From NCBI GenBank assembly GCA_964499285.1, contig CAZCLA010000020.1, positions 1-55,974 of the forward strand: 55,974 bases of DNA. The letters run 5' to 3'. Positions 32,698 through 42,530 of the stretch are shown here, in pieces. The notes under the pieces were generated by a model. It did no database searches, was not told the origin of the DNA, and saw nothing but the letters and a program-made list of their open reading frames with translations. Numbering within the stretch: the stretch's first letter is position 1; every line of letters starts with the position of its first letter. The position numbers and the translations under genes are program-made. The DNA comes from JAGFIY01 sp964499285. Lineage in GTDB: Bacteria; Bacteroidota; Ignavibacteria; Ignavibacteriales; Melioribacteraceae.

Positions 32698-34126
32698 AAA
32701 AGGAAATACACTTAGACTTAATATTACCGATTACGCATTTGAGGGAAAAGGAATCAGCAAAGTTTCTTTGCAAGCCGAACAAGAAACACTCGGCAATTTT
32801 GTTGTCTTCGTTAAAGGCGCATACCCCGGCGATGTAGTAGATGCGAAGATAATTAAGAAGAAGAAAAATTTTGCGGAAGCTTTTACTGAAAAGGTGATCG
32901 AAAAATCCGAGGATCGCGCTGAAGCGAGATGCAGATATTTTGGTGTTTGCGGCGGATGCAAACAGCAGGATCTTAATTACCTAACACAGTTGAAGTATAA
33001 GCAGAATCAAGTTGTCGAAACTCTAAAACATATCGGCGGTCAATCTGATTTTGTTGTTGAACCGATAACAGCATGCGACAAAATTTTCAACTACCGCAAC
33101 AAAATGGAGTTCTCTTTTTCTGATAAAAGATGGCTGACCCCAGAAGAACTGAACAGCGAAAACGGTATTGAAAATCGTAATTTTGCACTGGGACTTCACA
33201 TTCCTCGTATCTTTGACAAAGTGCTGGACATCGAAGAATGTCATCTTCACCCGGAAACCGGAAACGAAATTTTGAACTTCACGCGGAAATTTTTCCGTTC
33301 GAGAAATTCCACAGTTTACTCAACTAAAACTCATCAAGGTTTTTTGCGAAATCTTGTTATTAAGTATTCACGTCACCACGAAAGTTTGATGGTAAATCTT
33401 GTTACATCGCAAGAAAACGATAAGTTGATGACCGAATACACAGAAAATCTGATTAAAACCATACCTCAAGTTACAACAGTTATTAACAACATAAATCTGC
33501 GTAAAGCTCAAGTTGCAAAAGGGGATTATGAAAAAGTTTATTATGGTGACGGATTTATTTTTGATTCTATAGGTGATTTCAAGTTTCGCATTAGCGCAAA
33601 TTCTTTCTTTCAAACCAACACACTGCAGGCGCAAAAACTTTATAACGCCGTTGTTGATTTTGGAGAATTCAAGAGAGAAGATATTGTTTATGATCTTTAC
33701 TGCGGTGCGGGAACTATATCTATTTATATTTCTGCATTCGTTAAAAGTGTTTTTGGACTCGAATACGTTGAAGAAGCAATTGACGATGCTAGGCTGAATA
33801 CAGAGTTAAACTCTGTGGGTAACTGTAAATTTTTTGCTGCGAATTTGAATAAATCATTTCTTTACCTTATTGAGGAGAACAGCCTTCCCAAACCGGATAT
33901 TGTCGTTGCCGATCCGCCGCGAAGCGGGATGAACCCGAAAACCGTTAAGGATATTATAAGTCTATCAACGGAAAAGATAGTTTATGTAAGCTGCAACCCG
34001 TCCACCCAAGCACGCGATATCAAAACTTTGTGCGAAGAGGGAGGGTATAAACTTATCAAAGTACGACCCGTTGATATGTTCCCTCATACCTATCACATTG
34101 AAAATGTGGTGCTCTTGATAAAATAA
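32678..34126 (+). CDS. rlmD: 23S rRNA (uracil-C5)-methyltransferase, RlmD/RumA type
   Basis: A 482-residue RNA m5U methyltransferase. A TRAM domain (residues about 5-75, GNTLRLNITDYAFEGKGISKV) is followed by the iron-sulfur cysteines in EARCRYFGVCGGCKQQ (85, 91, 94), a SAM domain with VYDLYCGAGTISIY and the catalytic cysteine in IVYVSCNPSTQARDI. The family methylates a 23S rRNA uridine (U1939 for RlmD, U747 for RlmC); the presence of a TRAM domain favours RlmD, but the target is not certain. It overlaps the previous gene by 20 bases. Confidence 0.88.
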   Translation: MTTQELKKGNTLRLNITDYAFEGKGISKVSLQAEQETLGNFVVFVKGAYPGDVVDAKIIKKKKNFAEAFTEKVIEKSEDRAEARCRYFGVCGGCKQQDLNYLTQLKYKQNQVVETLKHIGGQSDFVVEPITACDKIFNYRNKMEFSFSDKRWLTPEELNSENGIENRNFALGLHIPRIFDKVLDIEECHLHPETGNEILNFTRKFFRSRNSTVYSTKTHQGFLRNLVIKYSRHHESLMVNLVTSQENDKLMTEYTENLIKTIPQVTTVINNINLRKAQVAKGDYEKVYYGDGFIFDSIGDFKFRISANSFFQTNTLQAQKLYNAVVDFGEFKREDIVYDLYCGAGTISIYISAFVKSVFGLEYVEEAIDDARLNTELNSVGNCKFFAANLNKSFLYLIEENSLPKPDIVVADPPRSGMNPKTVKDIISLSTEKIVYVSCNPSTQARDIKTLCEEGGYKLIKVRPVDMFPHTYHIENVVLLIK

Positions 34127-34534
34127 AACGATTAATTTATCAGCCCGAATGGGATAAAAGAACAAGAAAAACCTTGTATCAAGATTAAACAACATTTGAC
34201 GTAAGGTAAATCAAACTCTTCAAAAAGCCCTTCTGTATGAACTAAAGTACGATCCTACAATCTAATAAGATGATAAATCATCGCAAAAATTCACGGATTG
34301 CTTAATAAATCGGACACTTGGTGGAATATTCCATGGTTTTTTGATTTGCTAATCGAATTTATGCTTGACTCAATTCTTTTCACGATATCATTTTGAGACA
34401 CTAGCCCCGCCTAGATTTTCAATTTTATTGCGATTTCGGTCTGTTTTCAACTCTTTTTTATGGTATATGGTTTGACTTGCTAATACGGTATGAAAAAATA
34501 CGAGCAAATTATATCACATATAAAGGAGGTAAAA
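34127..34534. other. Long leader upstream of the giant surface protein
   Basis: About 400 bases without a gene I can support. It should hold the promoter of the thioester surface protein; a possible hexamer pair is TTGACTTGC near 34470 with TAATAC downstream, too close to be sure of. No tRNA or riboswitch was recognised. Confidence 0.4.
34522..34534 (+). promoter_or_regulatory. Ribosome binding site that decides the start of the giant surface protein
   Basis: AAAGGAGGT (34522-34530) is an almost perfect Shine-Dalgarno sequence, four bases before TTG 34535. The upstream ATG at 34490 lacks any such site, so translation most probably starts at the TTG, directly before the signal peptide. Confidence 0.8.
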
Positions 34535-37500
34535 TTGAAGGTAAAGTCCACTAACAAACTTGTTTGGCTCATTACTTTTACTCTTTTTCTTGGTTTTTCT
34601 CTCAATACTTGGGCAAGCGTGGGAGATGGAAAAACTTCATCTCAAAAACTCCCGCAGAGTTTCTTTGACAATGTAGTTGTGCAAGGGGCCACAACTGCCA
34701 AAGTATTTAATACAGATAAAGGAGCAACGCAAAAATGGGAAAACCCCTACGACCCCGGTCAATATTTCAATAATTTTGCCGGTACATTTGATGGGGAAGT
34801 CGATGGTCAAAATGCAAAATTTTATTGTATTGACCTTCAGCACAATATAGCTTTTTGGAAGAATGAAAACGGAAAACGTCACGAATATACTGATGACGGA
34901 CCTACTCCCGAAGAAATTACTTATATTTTGAATAATTACTATCCATTTATTCCTTACCCTTATACAGGAGCACTCGATACCAAAAATAAGGAAGCCTCTG
35001 CTGTTCAGCTTGCTATTTGGCATTTTGCTGATGGTGTTGACTTAAGCACGATCGAAAATAGCGAAATCCGCAGCAGAGTAATCGAAATAGTCGCTGATGC
35101 AAATGCAAAAGCCGCTACAATTGAACCTCTTGAAACATTGGTTATAATTCCAGCTTCTCAAAATGTACCGTACGGATCACCGGCTCAGTTCTATATAGCC
35201 ACTTATGATATCGATGGTAATCCTTTAAGTGGAATTACTGTAAATTTAAGTGCTTCTACCGGAACATTGAGTTCAAATACTGCAGTGACGGATGCTTCAG
35301 GATATACAGGAATAATTACATTAACTAAAGGGGCATCTGACTACAGCGAGATAACCGCCAATGCAAGCGTTCAAGTTCCTATGGGAACCCGTTATGTTCA
35401 TAAGAACGCACCGGACACATATCAAAAATTAGTGCTGGCAACTCCAGCAGGATTAAACAGAGAAAATTACGCTACGGTTCAATGGTATGAACCAATTGGC
35501 GAATGCGACCTTGAAGGATTTGCAACATATACTCAAGGCGGATGGGGAAGCCCAAGCAACAGCGGTCCTGGAACAATTAGAGATTTATATTTTGACGATG
35601 TTTTTCCCGCTGGTTTAACTGTTGGTGGAAATTTTACTCTCACTCTTACTTCTGCTCAGGCTGTTAAAGCATTTTTACCTCAAGGTAGTACACCATCTGC
35701 GTTAACACAGAACTATACTGATCCGGGAAATACGAACATTACAGTTTTTGCCGGACAAGTTGTGGCAATGACTCTTAACGTATATTTCAGTGCGGCAGGA
35801 TATACCGGTTCTAATTCCTATCCTTTGGGTGATTTGATAATTACTTCCGGTCCTCTCGTTGGCAAAACAGTTTATGAATTATTAGCCTTTGCAAACACTG
35901 CTTTGGGCGGAGGTTCAACACCATATTCATTAAGTCAATTGAACGATGCCGCAACAGCAGTTAACGAAAACTTTAATGAAGGTGCGAATAAAGGGTTCTT
36001 AACTTGTGCTGAAGAAGAATGCGAAAATATTCTCGGTGACTTTGTATGGCACGATAAGAATGTAAACGGTATCCAAGATGCCGGCGAACCGGGTATCGAA
36101 GGAGTTGTAATTGAACTCAGTTTTGATAACACAACACTTACAACCACTACAGATGCTAACGGTTATTATCAATTTGCAAATCTACCCAACGGAACCTATG
36201 AAGTTAAAGTAGCCACCTCAAACTATGCTTCGGGAGGAGTTCTTGCAAACTCTGATCAAACAAAATGGTATGCGACAAAGAAAAATCAAGGCGACGATAC
36301 AAAAGACAGTGATGCAAATAAAGATGAGGCTGTTACTGTAGTTTTGGATTGTGGTGATGATTATACTATCGATTTCGGATTCTACAAAACTTGTGTTACG
36401 TTGATCAAAGAAGCCGATAAATCAACCGCTACAATAGGCGATGTTATTACATATACTTTTACAATTGAGAACTGCGGCGATATTAAACTAAGCGGCGGAG
36501 TTGATGTATTTGATGACCTTCTCAAACCGGGAAATAGTCCTCTCTTTAACATCACACCTGTTCTTCCGGGTGAAACAAAAACAGTAACTGTTGACGGTAA
36601 CGGAAATCCTTTTACCTACACAGTTAAAGAATCCGACTGCGGTACTGTACTTGTAAACCACGCAGTTGCAAAAGGTCATCCAGTTGACGGTTCGCCTATA
36701 GTTATCGACGAATCAGAATGGTCAACCACAATCGAATGCGAAGAAAAAGCATCACTCGGAGATAAAGTTTGGTACGATTCAAACGAAAATGGAATTCAAG
36801 ACGACGGCGAAAACGGCGTTCCGGGAATTCTTGTTAATCTCTACGATTGTGATAACAATTTAATAGCTTCAACTACAACTGACACAAACGGAAATTACTT
36901 GTTCGATAACTTGGTTCCGGGTGATTATTACGTTCAGTTCACTATCCCGAACGGATATGAATTTACAACTCCGGATCAAGGCGGCGATGATGCAAAAGAT
37001 TCCGATGCTGATGCAACTACAGGAAAAACAATCTGTACAACATTAGAACCGGGCGAAAACGATATGAGCTGGGATGCAGGAATTTACGAAGGCAAAGCTG
37101 CTCTCGGTGATTATGTTTGGTATGATACAGACCAAGATGGAATCCAGGATATTGGAGAAAACGGAATCGCAAATGTAACCGTAAATCTTTATAACTGCGA
37201 TTTCACTCAGCTGCTTGCTACAACAACAACTGATGCAAATGGATTCTATCTGTTCGATAACTTAAATCCGGGCGATTATGCAGTTGAATTTGTTCTTCCC
37301 GCCGGATTTGAATTCAGCCCGCAGTATCAAGGCGGAAATACCGAATTTGATTCTAATGCAGACGAAACAACCGGAAGAACCGAATGTGTTACTTTGGAAG
37401 CCGGTGATTTCGATATGACAATAGATGCTGGAATCTTTGAACCTGCTCCTGAAGATGCAGACCTTAGATTAACAAAAACAGTCAGCGACGATAGTCCTGA

Positions 37501-39838
37501 AGACGGCGACATTATTACTTACACAATAACTGTATTTAATGACGGACCAGCAGATGCAAGTGGAATCGAAGTAACGGATCTACTTCCAACCGGTGTAATT
37601 TATCAGTCATCAACACCTTCACAAGGAAGTTATGATGAAAATACTGGTGTATGGATAGTAGGCAGTTTAGCAAACGGCGGCAGCGCAACCTTACAGATAA
37701 GTGCTGAGGTTGATGTTGACTTAATAGCCGGAGCATCTTTCGACCTAGGTCCAGCAATAGGATATAATGTATTTGTCATAAAAGATATTAACCAACCGTC
37801 TTCCGATACAGAAGGAAAGATGGCTGTTGGTAGAAATGCATACTTTGCAAACTACAGCCACGGTGCATTGCTTCCTCCAAATAGCGGCGATGTACTTATT
37901 GTCGGAAACAATTTAGAGTATGTAAGCGGTGCTGTTTATAACGGTAACGTGGTTTACGGTAACGCAACTAATCTGCCTCAATATTCTGTTAGTATCACAG
38001 GCGGAACGTTGCGTCAGGATAACCCGATAGATTTCGCTGCAGCACAATCTTATCTGACCTCACTTTCAAGTCAATTAGGAGCACAAGCAGCAAACGGAAC
38101 TACTACATTCCAGTGGAGCGGATTGACATTAACGGGAACCGATCCTTATATGAATATCTTCCACGTTAACGGTGCGGATTTAACCTCTGCAACAAATATG
38201 TCGATCAACGTACCGAACGGTTCTGTTGCTCTGGTTAACGTTTATGGCAACAACATTACTTGGAGCGGCGGCTTAAGTCTTACTGGTGTTATTCCGGGTA
38301 ATGTTCTCTATAACTTCCCGAATACTTATAATATGACGATTCAAAACATCGACATAAAAGGCTCTATACTTGCTCCGTTTGCAAAAATTAATTTTGTAAG
38401 CGGTGTTCAAAACGGTCAGATGATAGCAAAATTCATCGAAGGTATGGGTCAGTTTAACAACATACAGTTCATTGGAAACCTACCCCAAGCTGAATGCGTA
38501 ATTAACGTTGCTGAAATTTCGGCTTCGCTTCAATTCGATGGTGATTCAACACCTGGCAACGGTGCGGTTAATGAAGACGATTATGACTTCGCTCAATTCT
38601 GTGTCGGTTTTGATACTGGAACAGGCGGCGGAACCGGTGGTGGTACCGGCGGCGGCACTGGTGGTGGCTCAGGCGACTGGGATTACCTCTGTGATATCGG
38701 AAACGGTGAGATAATCTGGTCGTTCACTTACGATAGCAACGGTTACCTCTATGCTGGAACTTACGGCGGACATATCTATATGTCAATCGACGGCGGAGAA
38801 AACTGGGAATGGATTAACGAAGGAATGCAAGTTGGATTCATTTGGTCTCTCCAAGTCCATGGAAACTATGTGTTCTGCGGAACCGAACAAGGTCTCTTTA
38901 GATATGATGGTTCAACCTGGGCATTGGTTGGACTGCAGCACAAAGATGTAAGAACAATTGTTGTAGATGCTAACGGGCACTTATTTGCCGGTACTTGGGG
39001 ATTTGGTGTGTTCAAGTCTGTTGACTTCGGAGCTACTTGGACTGAAGTTAACTCAGGTCTCGGTTATATGCTCGTTGTCCATTCGATGACAACAACCTCT
39101 CAATATACATTCGTCGGAACAGTGGGCGGCGGTATTGCAAGATCAGATGACGGCGGTGCAAGCTGGGATAATCTTACCTGCGGTTATGATTACATCTGGA
39201 CGTTAACAGCAACCAACGATGATGTTCTCTTTGCCGGAACTTACGGCTACGGTGTTATGATGTCGTTCGATTATGGAACGACTTGGGAACATTGCGACGG
39301 TCTCGAAGCTGAATATATTTATTCGGTAACAGTAGATGCAAATGATAATATTTATGCTGCATCTTATACAAGCGGTGTGTTTGTTTCTGAAGACGGCGGA
39401 TATACTTGGGAATCATTAGGAATGGGCGGATTCGGTGTAAGCTCTATTCTTGTTAACTTAAGCGGTGCAAAAGTTGCGGACAGCAAAGTTATTTATGCCG
39501 GAACAAAGGATGGAAAGATATATGTTAAGAGTATCGATTCGGTAACAAGTACAGAAGAAGAAACAACTGTACCGACTGTATTCGAACTTAAGCAGAACTA
39601 TCCTAATCCGTTCAACCCGACTACGCAGATTCAGTTCAGCGTACCGGAAGCCGGAGATTATAAGCTGTTTGTTTATAACATCATTGGCGAAAGAGTAGCA
39701 GAACTCGTAAGCGGTCAGATGAATGTAGGCACGTACAATGTAACTTTTGATGCATCAAATCTTGCATCCGGAATTTACATCTATCAACTGGTAGGCGGCA
39801 AAGTTAATCTGACAAAGAAAATGGTGCTGATGAAATAA
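34535..39838 (+). CDS. Giant surface adhesin: thioester domain, SdrD B-like domains, choice-of-anchor A, BNR propeller, T9SS signal
   Basis: 1767 residues from TTG 34535 (an ATG 45 bases earlier is open but lacks a ribosome site). Order by rough residue: signal peptide 1-28; thioester (TQXA/TED-like) domain about 60-190, with FYCID (Cys98) and AVQLAIWHF (Gln158), the two residues that form a Cys-Gln thioester; a bacterial Ig-like domain about 200-290; SdrD B-like domains near 497-618, 737-852 and 853-968 (GDxVWxDxNxNGIQD openings); DUF11-like domains near 619-733 and 975-1062; a choice-of-anchor A domain about 1067-1315; a Gly-Thr linker near 1362-1382; BNR-type propeller about 1386-1665; T9SS sorting domain 1686-1767 with QNYPNPFNPTTQIQF. 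Thioester domains in Gram-positive adhesins bind host or surface amines covalently; here the same pair would be displayed by T9SS. Function is inferred. Confidence 0.88.
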   Translation: MKVKSTNKLVWLITFTLFLGFSLNTWASVGDGKTSSQKLPQSFFDNVVVQGATTAKVFNTDKGATQKWENPYDPGQYFNNFAGTFDGEVDGQNAKFYCIDLQHNIAFWKNENGKRHEYTDDGPTPEEITYILNNYYPFIPYPYTGALDTKNKEASAVQLAIWHFADGVDLSTIENSEIRSRVIEIVADANAKAATIEPLETLVIIPASQNVPYGSPAQFYIATYDIDGNPLSGITVNLSASTGTLSSNTAVTDASGYTGIITLTKGASDYSEITANASVQVPMGTRYVHKNAPDTYQKLVLATPAGLNRENYATVQWYEPIGECDLEGFATYTQGGWGSPSNSGPGTIRDLYFDDVFPAGLTVGGNFTLTLTSAQAVKAFLPQGSTPSALTQNYTDPGNTNITVFAGQVVAMTLNVYFSAAGYTGSNSYPLGDLIITSGPLVGKTVYELLAFANTALGGGSTPYSLSQLNDAATAVNENFNEGANKGFLTCAEEECENILGDFVWHDKNVNGIQDAGEPGIEGVVIELSFDNTTLTTTTDANGYYQFANLPNGTYEVKVATSNYASGGVLANSDQTKWYATKKNQGDDTKDSDANKDEAVTVVLDCGDDYTIDFGFYKTCVTLIKEADKSTATIGDVITYTFTIENCGDIKLSGGVDVFDDLLKPGNSPLFNITPVLPGETKTVTVDGNGNPFTYTVKESDCGTVLVNHAVAKGHPVDGSPIVIDESEWSTTIECEEKASLGDKVWYDSNENGIQDDGENGVPGILVNLYDCDNNLIASTTTDTNGNYLFDNLVPGDYYVQFTIPNGYEFTTPDQGGDDAKDSDADATTGKTICTTLEPGENDMSWDAGIYEGKAALGDYVWYDTDQDGIQDIGENGIANVTVNLYNCDFTQLLATTTTDANGFYLFDNLNPGDYAVEFVLPAGFEFSPQYQGGNTEFDSNADETTGRTECVTLEAGDFDMTIDAGIFEPAPEDADLRLTKTVSDDSPEDGDIITYTITVFNDGPADASGIEVTDLLPTGVIYQSSTPSQGSYDENTGVWIVGSLANGGSATLQISAEVDVDLIAGASFDLGPAIGYNVFVIKDINQPSSDTEGKMAVGRNAYFANYSHGALLPPNSGDVLIVGNNLEYVSGAVYNGNVVYGNATNLPQYSVSITGGTLRQDNPIDFAAAQSYLTSLSSQLGAQAANGTTTFQWSGLTLTGTDPYMNIFHVNGADLTSATNMSINVPNGSVALVNVYGNNITWSGGLSLTGVIPGNVLYNFPNTYNMTIQNIDIKGSILAPFAKINFVSGVQNGQMIAKFIEGMGQFNNIQFIGNLPQAECVINVAEISASLQFDGDSTPGNGAVNEDDYDFAQFCVGFDTGTGGGTGGGTGGGTGGGSGDWDYLCDIGNGEIIWSFTYDSNGYLYAGTYGGHIYMSIDGGENWEWINEGMQVGFIWSLQVHGNYVFCGTEQGLFRYDGSTWALVGLQHKDVRTIVVDANGHLFAGTWGFGVFKSVDFGATWTEVNSGLGYMLVVHSMTTTSQYTFVGTVGGGIARSDDGGASWDNLTCGYDYIWTLTATNDDVLFAGTYGYGVMMSFDYGTTWEHCDGLEAEYIYSVTVDANDNIYAASYTSGVFVSEDGGYTWESLGMGGFGVSSILVNLSGAKVADSKVIYAGTKDGKIYVKSIDSVTSTEEETTVPTVFELKQNYPNPFNPTTQIQFSVPEAGDYKLFVYNIIGERVAELVSGQMNVGTYNVTFDASNLASGIYIYQLVGGKVNLTKKMVLMK

Positions 39839-39875
39839 GTAGGGTAATAGATAAAGTGATTGGTAGTGCCAAATT

Positions 39876-39905
39876 AAGGCGGTTCAAACGAACCGCCTTT
39901 TTTTT
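39876..39905 (+). terminator. Rho-independent terminator of the giant adhesin gene
   Basis: Perfect 10-bp stem AAGGCGGTTC and GAACCGCCTT with an AAAC loop, followed by eight T. It lies 37 bases after the adhesin stop. The stop codon of the minus-strand zinc-ribbon gene lies inside the stem (39884-39886), so its coding sequence includes the other arm. Confidence 0.92.
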
Positions 39906-40492
39906 ATTTCTTCAATTATTTTCGTNNNNNNNNNNNNNNNNNNNNNNNNNNNNNNNNNNNNNNNNNNNNNNNNNNNNNNNNNNNNNNNNNNNNNNNNNNN
40001 NNNNNNNNNNNNNNNNNNNNNNNNNTAAAGAAGTTGAAAATTATGGATTTCCTCTAATCCTTTGGAAACTTCGATAATTTCTTCCGCCAAATCGTTAAAA
40101 TCCAAATGTGTATACATCGCAAGCCAAATTGATATAAGTTCTTGGGTTAAGCGGGCATCTGCAAGAAAACTTTTTTTTCGTGCGAGATTTAGTAATTCAG
40201 AACGAGCTTCTGCATACTGTTTTCCTGAGCGGTAAGTTAATCCCGGTTCGTAAAAATCAATGTTTTCGCTTTTTGCTTTTCTTTTGATAGCTTCCTCCAT
40301 CGCATCAACACCGTAGAATTTATTCGAATGAGTGTAACTGCAAGCATCCCGCATACCGGATACAAATACATCATCATTTTCGGAAGTTAACCGTTTTACC
40401 AATTCTTCAAACTTAATATCAATCTTATACCCGCAGTTTTTGCAGATATAGAATTTCATTAAACTCCACTTCCCGCACTTGGGACACTTCAT
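39884..40492 (-). CDS. Zinc-ribbon protein of unknown function, interrupted by assembly gap
   Basis: From the ATG at 40492 the protein begins MKCPKCGKWSLMKFYICKNCGY, a four-cysteine zinc ribbon (CxxC and CxxC). The middle is helical and has no recognised domain. The start is chosen because GAGGAGGG lies just upstream; a longer frame to 40582 is an artefact of the overlap with the HEAT gene. The frame crosses 100 N (39926-40025) and ends in TKIIEEIKKRRFV inside the terminator hairpin. Because the true gap size is unknown, the two parts may not be in frame in the real genome. It is 19 bases downstream of the HEAT gene and probably in the same transcript. Confidence 0.6.
   Translation of the reverse strand: MKCPKCGKWSLMKFYICKNCGYKIDIKFEELVKRLTSENDDVFVSGMRDACSYTHSNKFYGVDAMEEAIKRKAKSENIDFYEPGLTYRSGKQYAEARSELLNLARKKSFLADARLTQELISIWLAMYTHLDFNDLAEEIIEVSKGLEEIHNFQLLXXXXXXXXXXXXXXXXXXXXXXXXXXXXXXXXXXTKIIEEIKKRRFV
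39926..40025. other. Assembly gap of 100 N inside the zinc-ribbon gene
   Basis: Exactly 100 N; a placeholder for a gap of unknown size. Confidence 0.97.
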
Positions 40493-40511
40493 TTTTCCCT
40501 CCTCGAAGCGC

Positions 40512-41537
40512 TTATTTAATATAGTTGGATTTGTTTGTTTTCCACCAATTTTCCCAGCTTGATCTTGAGCCGAATGATTCACCTGTTATTTCATATAAGG
40601 AGTTTTCTGCAGCTTCTCGAACAGTTTTTTCTTTGTCATCAATTAAGGGAATCAACGGTTCGATAGCTCTAAAATCCTTTATCTTTCCGAGTGATTCGGC
40701 AGAATATGCACGTAGAAATAAAAAGTCGGAGTTAAGAGCATTAATTAAGTATTGAACCGAAGATGAGTCATTATAATTCCCCAGCGCTTTTGCTGCAAAT
40801 GCTTGACACCCTTGACCGGAAGAATCATTTCTTAATGCTTCGATTAACGGGAGAAATGCTTTTTCGGATTTATAAATGCTTAGATACTCTGCTGAACGGT
40901 ATCTCGATTCGTATGAATCGCTCTTCAATAGCTTAATTGATTGGTCAATAATTTTTTCATCATATCTCTTAAGCAGGTTAACCCAGGCAGTTTTTCTTAC
41001 AATCTCAGAATTATCGTCAATAGCCTTAATACGTGCTTGTGTAGAGTTTGAGTCGCTGTATCCGGCAATTCTTTCAAGAGATGTCTTTCTTATAAAATCA
41101 TATTTAGAATTGTTGTAAATACTATATAAGCCGGCTGTGCCGTATATTGAATCTATTAGCGTAATAATTATTTTCGAAAAAGAATATTCCTGCTGAGATT
41201 CAAAAGCTGTCTGATAAGGAGCGCTTACCGGATTATTATAATATCCATCCACTGAAGCTGGTGGTGATTTTTCAGATTCAAAATTCAGTTCGACGGACGG
41301 AAGACTTTCAAAAATTATTTTAATTGAGCCGTCAATTCTTGCCCCTGAATATTGTGTTTTCTTTTCTTTTGTATAAATGCTCTCATACTTCGAAGTTATC
41401 CAATGACCGTTTGCTTCTACTTGGATTTCAATTGAATTAGCCGCCCCATTATTTTCTTTTAAATCAACTCCCACACTTTTGAACACGTCTTTTGTAACCT
41501 CATAAATAGGGAGGATACTGTAGTTTTCTTTATTGTA
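40512..41537 (-). CDS. HEAT-repeat protein, N-terminus lost in assembly gap
   Basis: The reading is open from the gap edge at 41537 (YNKENYSILPIYEVTKDVFK) and stops at 40512, so at least 341 residues remain and the start is missing; the GTG at 41486 is an internal codon. The C-terminal two thirds are HEAT-like repeats (RKTSLERIAGYSDSNSTQARIKAI, EVVRKTAWVNLLKRYDEK, SSVQYLINALNSDFLFLRAYSAESLGKIKDFRAIEPLIPLIDDKEKTVREAAENSLYEITG). The N-terminal part is rich in beta strands and unidentified. HEAT repeats bind other proteins. It reads into the zinc-ribbon gene. Confidence 0.75.
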   Translation of the reverse strand, partial: YNKENYSILPIYEVTKDVFKSVGVDLKENNGAANSIEIQVEANGHWITSKYESIYTKEKKTQYSGARIDGSIKIIFESLPSVELNFESEKSPPASVDGYYNNPVSAPYQTAFESQQEYSFSKIIITLIDSIYGTAGLYSIYNNSKYDFIRKTSLERIAGYSDSNSTQARIKAIDDNSEIVRKTAWVNLLKRYDEKIIDQSIKLLKSDSYESRYRSAEYLSIYKSEKAFLPLIEALRNDSSGQGCQAFAAKALGNYNDSSSVQYLINALNSDFLFLRAYSAESLGKIKDFRAIEPLIPLIDDKEKTVREAAENSLYEITGESFGSRSSWENWWKTNKSNYIK

Positions 41538-41637
41538 NNNNNNNNNNNNNNNNNNNNNNNNNNNNNNNNNNNNNNNNNNNNNNNNNNNNNNNNNNNNNNN
41601 NNNNNNNNNNNNNNNNNNNNNNNNNNNNNNNNNNNNN
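41538..41637. other. Assembly gap of 100 N at the 5' end of the HEAT-repeat gene
   Basis: Exactly 100 N; the start of the HEAT gene lies in or beyond it. Confidence 0.97.
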
Positions 41638-41926
41638 AAAAGATATGATTGATAGAGATTTATTTAAATATGTTTAAATCTCACTAAGGAAAGCGAAAAC
41701 GAATGTTAAAGGAGCATTTCGACAAGATTAACAGCGATCAAAATATATTATTCAAAATAAGTAAAAATAATCTCACAAGATATAAGGATAGACCGTAAAA
41801 GCAGCTCAATTTTTCCATCTATTCAAATTTACACTCAACAACCTTATTCCCGGCAGCAGCAAACTCAAGTCATTATAAAAAATAATTTCTTATTTAAAAT
41901 CCCTGCTTAGCTGTAACTTAATCAAT
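41638..41926. other. Non-coding stretch beside the gap
   Basis: About 290 AT-rich bases between the gap and the SRPBCC gene stop. No frame, RNA or repeat was recognised; it may include the promoter of the HEAT gene. Confidence 0.4.
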
Positions 41927-42493
41927 TTACTTCACAAGTGAGTACTCTTCCAAATCCGGCATGTTGTTCCAATCAATCGGACCTTTTTCAAATCTATACT
42001 TTAATCTTGCAAGTACAACCTTTCCCCATGCATTGATAAAATAATCATAACCCTTCTGCCATTCTTCGCCTTCGCCCCATCCGGTTTGAGTAAAAGTAAA
42101 TATTGTTTTTCCGTCTTCAATTTCTATAAATCGAAGATTAACAACAGTCTTTTGATTTTCTCTTAAGTCCGGCAGATTTGGCGGAAATCCCCAAGTGAAC
42201 GAAAACATCCTATCTTTTTCATATGAAATTATAAGCTCGTCTTCAGCTCCACGGCTTCCTTCGGGATATTCGGGGAAAAAGTAAATGTGATAATTACCGA
42301 ATTTTTTTAATTCAACTTTTCCGTCGGGAGCAAAAAATGATTTGATTCCTTCCAAGGTCGTCCAAGCATTATATACTTCAGAAGGAGGTGCGTTCAATTC
42401 CATCTCAAAATGAATTGATTTATTTTGTGCGGTCAATGTAAATCCTCCAAAAATAATTATCAGTACTGCTAAATATCCAAATTTCATATCCAT
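41927..42493 (-). CDS. Exported SRPBCC (AHSA1-like) protein
   Basis: A 188-residue protein with an N-terminal signal segment (MKFGYLAVLIIIFGGFTLTAQ) before an SRPBCC domain: IHFEMELNAPPSEVYNAWTTLEGIKSFFAPDGKVELKKFGNYHIYF and TIFTFTQTGWGEGEEWQKGYDYFINAWGKVVLARLKYRFEKG match the activator-of-Hsp90 (AHSA1) branch. Unlike most of that branch it is exported, so it may bind a hydrophobic ligand in the periplasm. ATG 42487, two codons in, is another possible start. It is 37 bases downstream of the desaturase gene. Confidence 0.8.
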   Translation of the reverse strand: MDMKFGYLAVLIIIFGGFTLTAQNKSIHFEMELNAPPSEVYNAWTTLEGIKSFFAPDGKVELKKFGNYHIYFFPEYPEGSRGAEDELIISYEKDRMFSFTWGFPPNLPDLRENQKTVVNLRFIEIEDGKTIFTFTQTGWGEGEEWQKGYDYFINAWGKVVLARLKYRFEKGPIDWNNMPDLEEYSLVK

Positions 42494-42530
42494 CCCATAG
42501 TCTTTTTTTGAAGTTGATTGTTTGCTGTTC

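Noticed and set aside
38620..38678. GGC/ACC-rich tandem triplet repeat
   Set aside because: It codes the Gly-Thr linker of the giant adhesin; not a CRISPR or a regulatory repeat.
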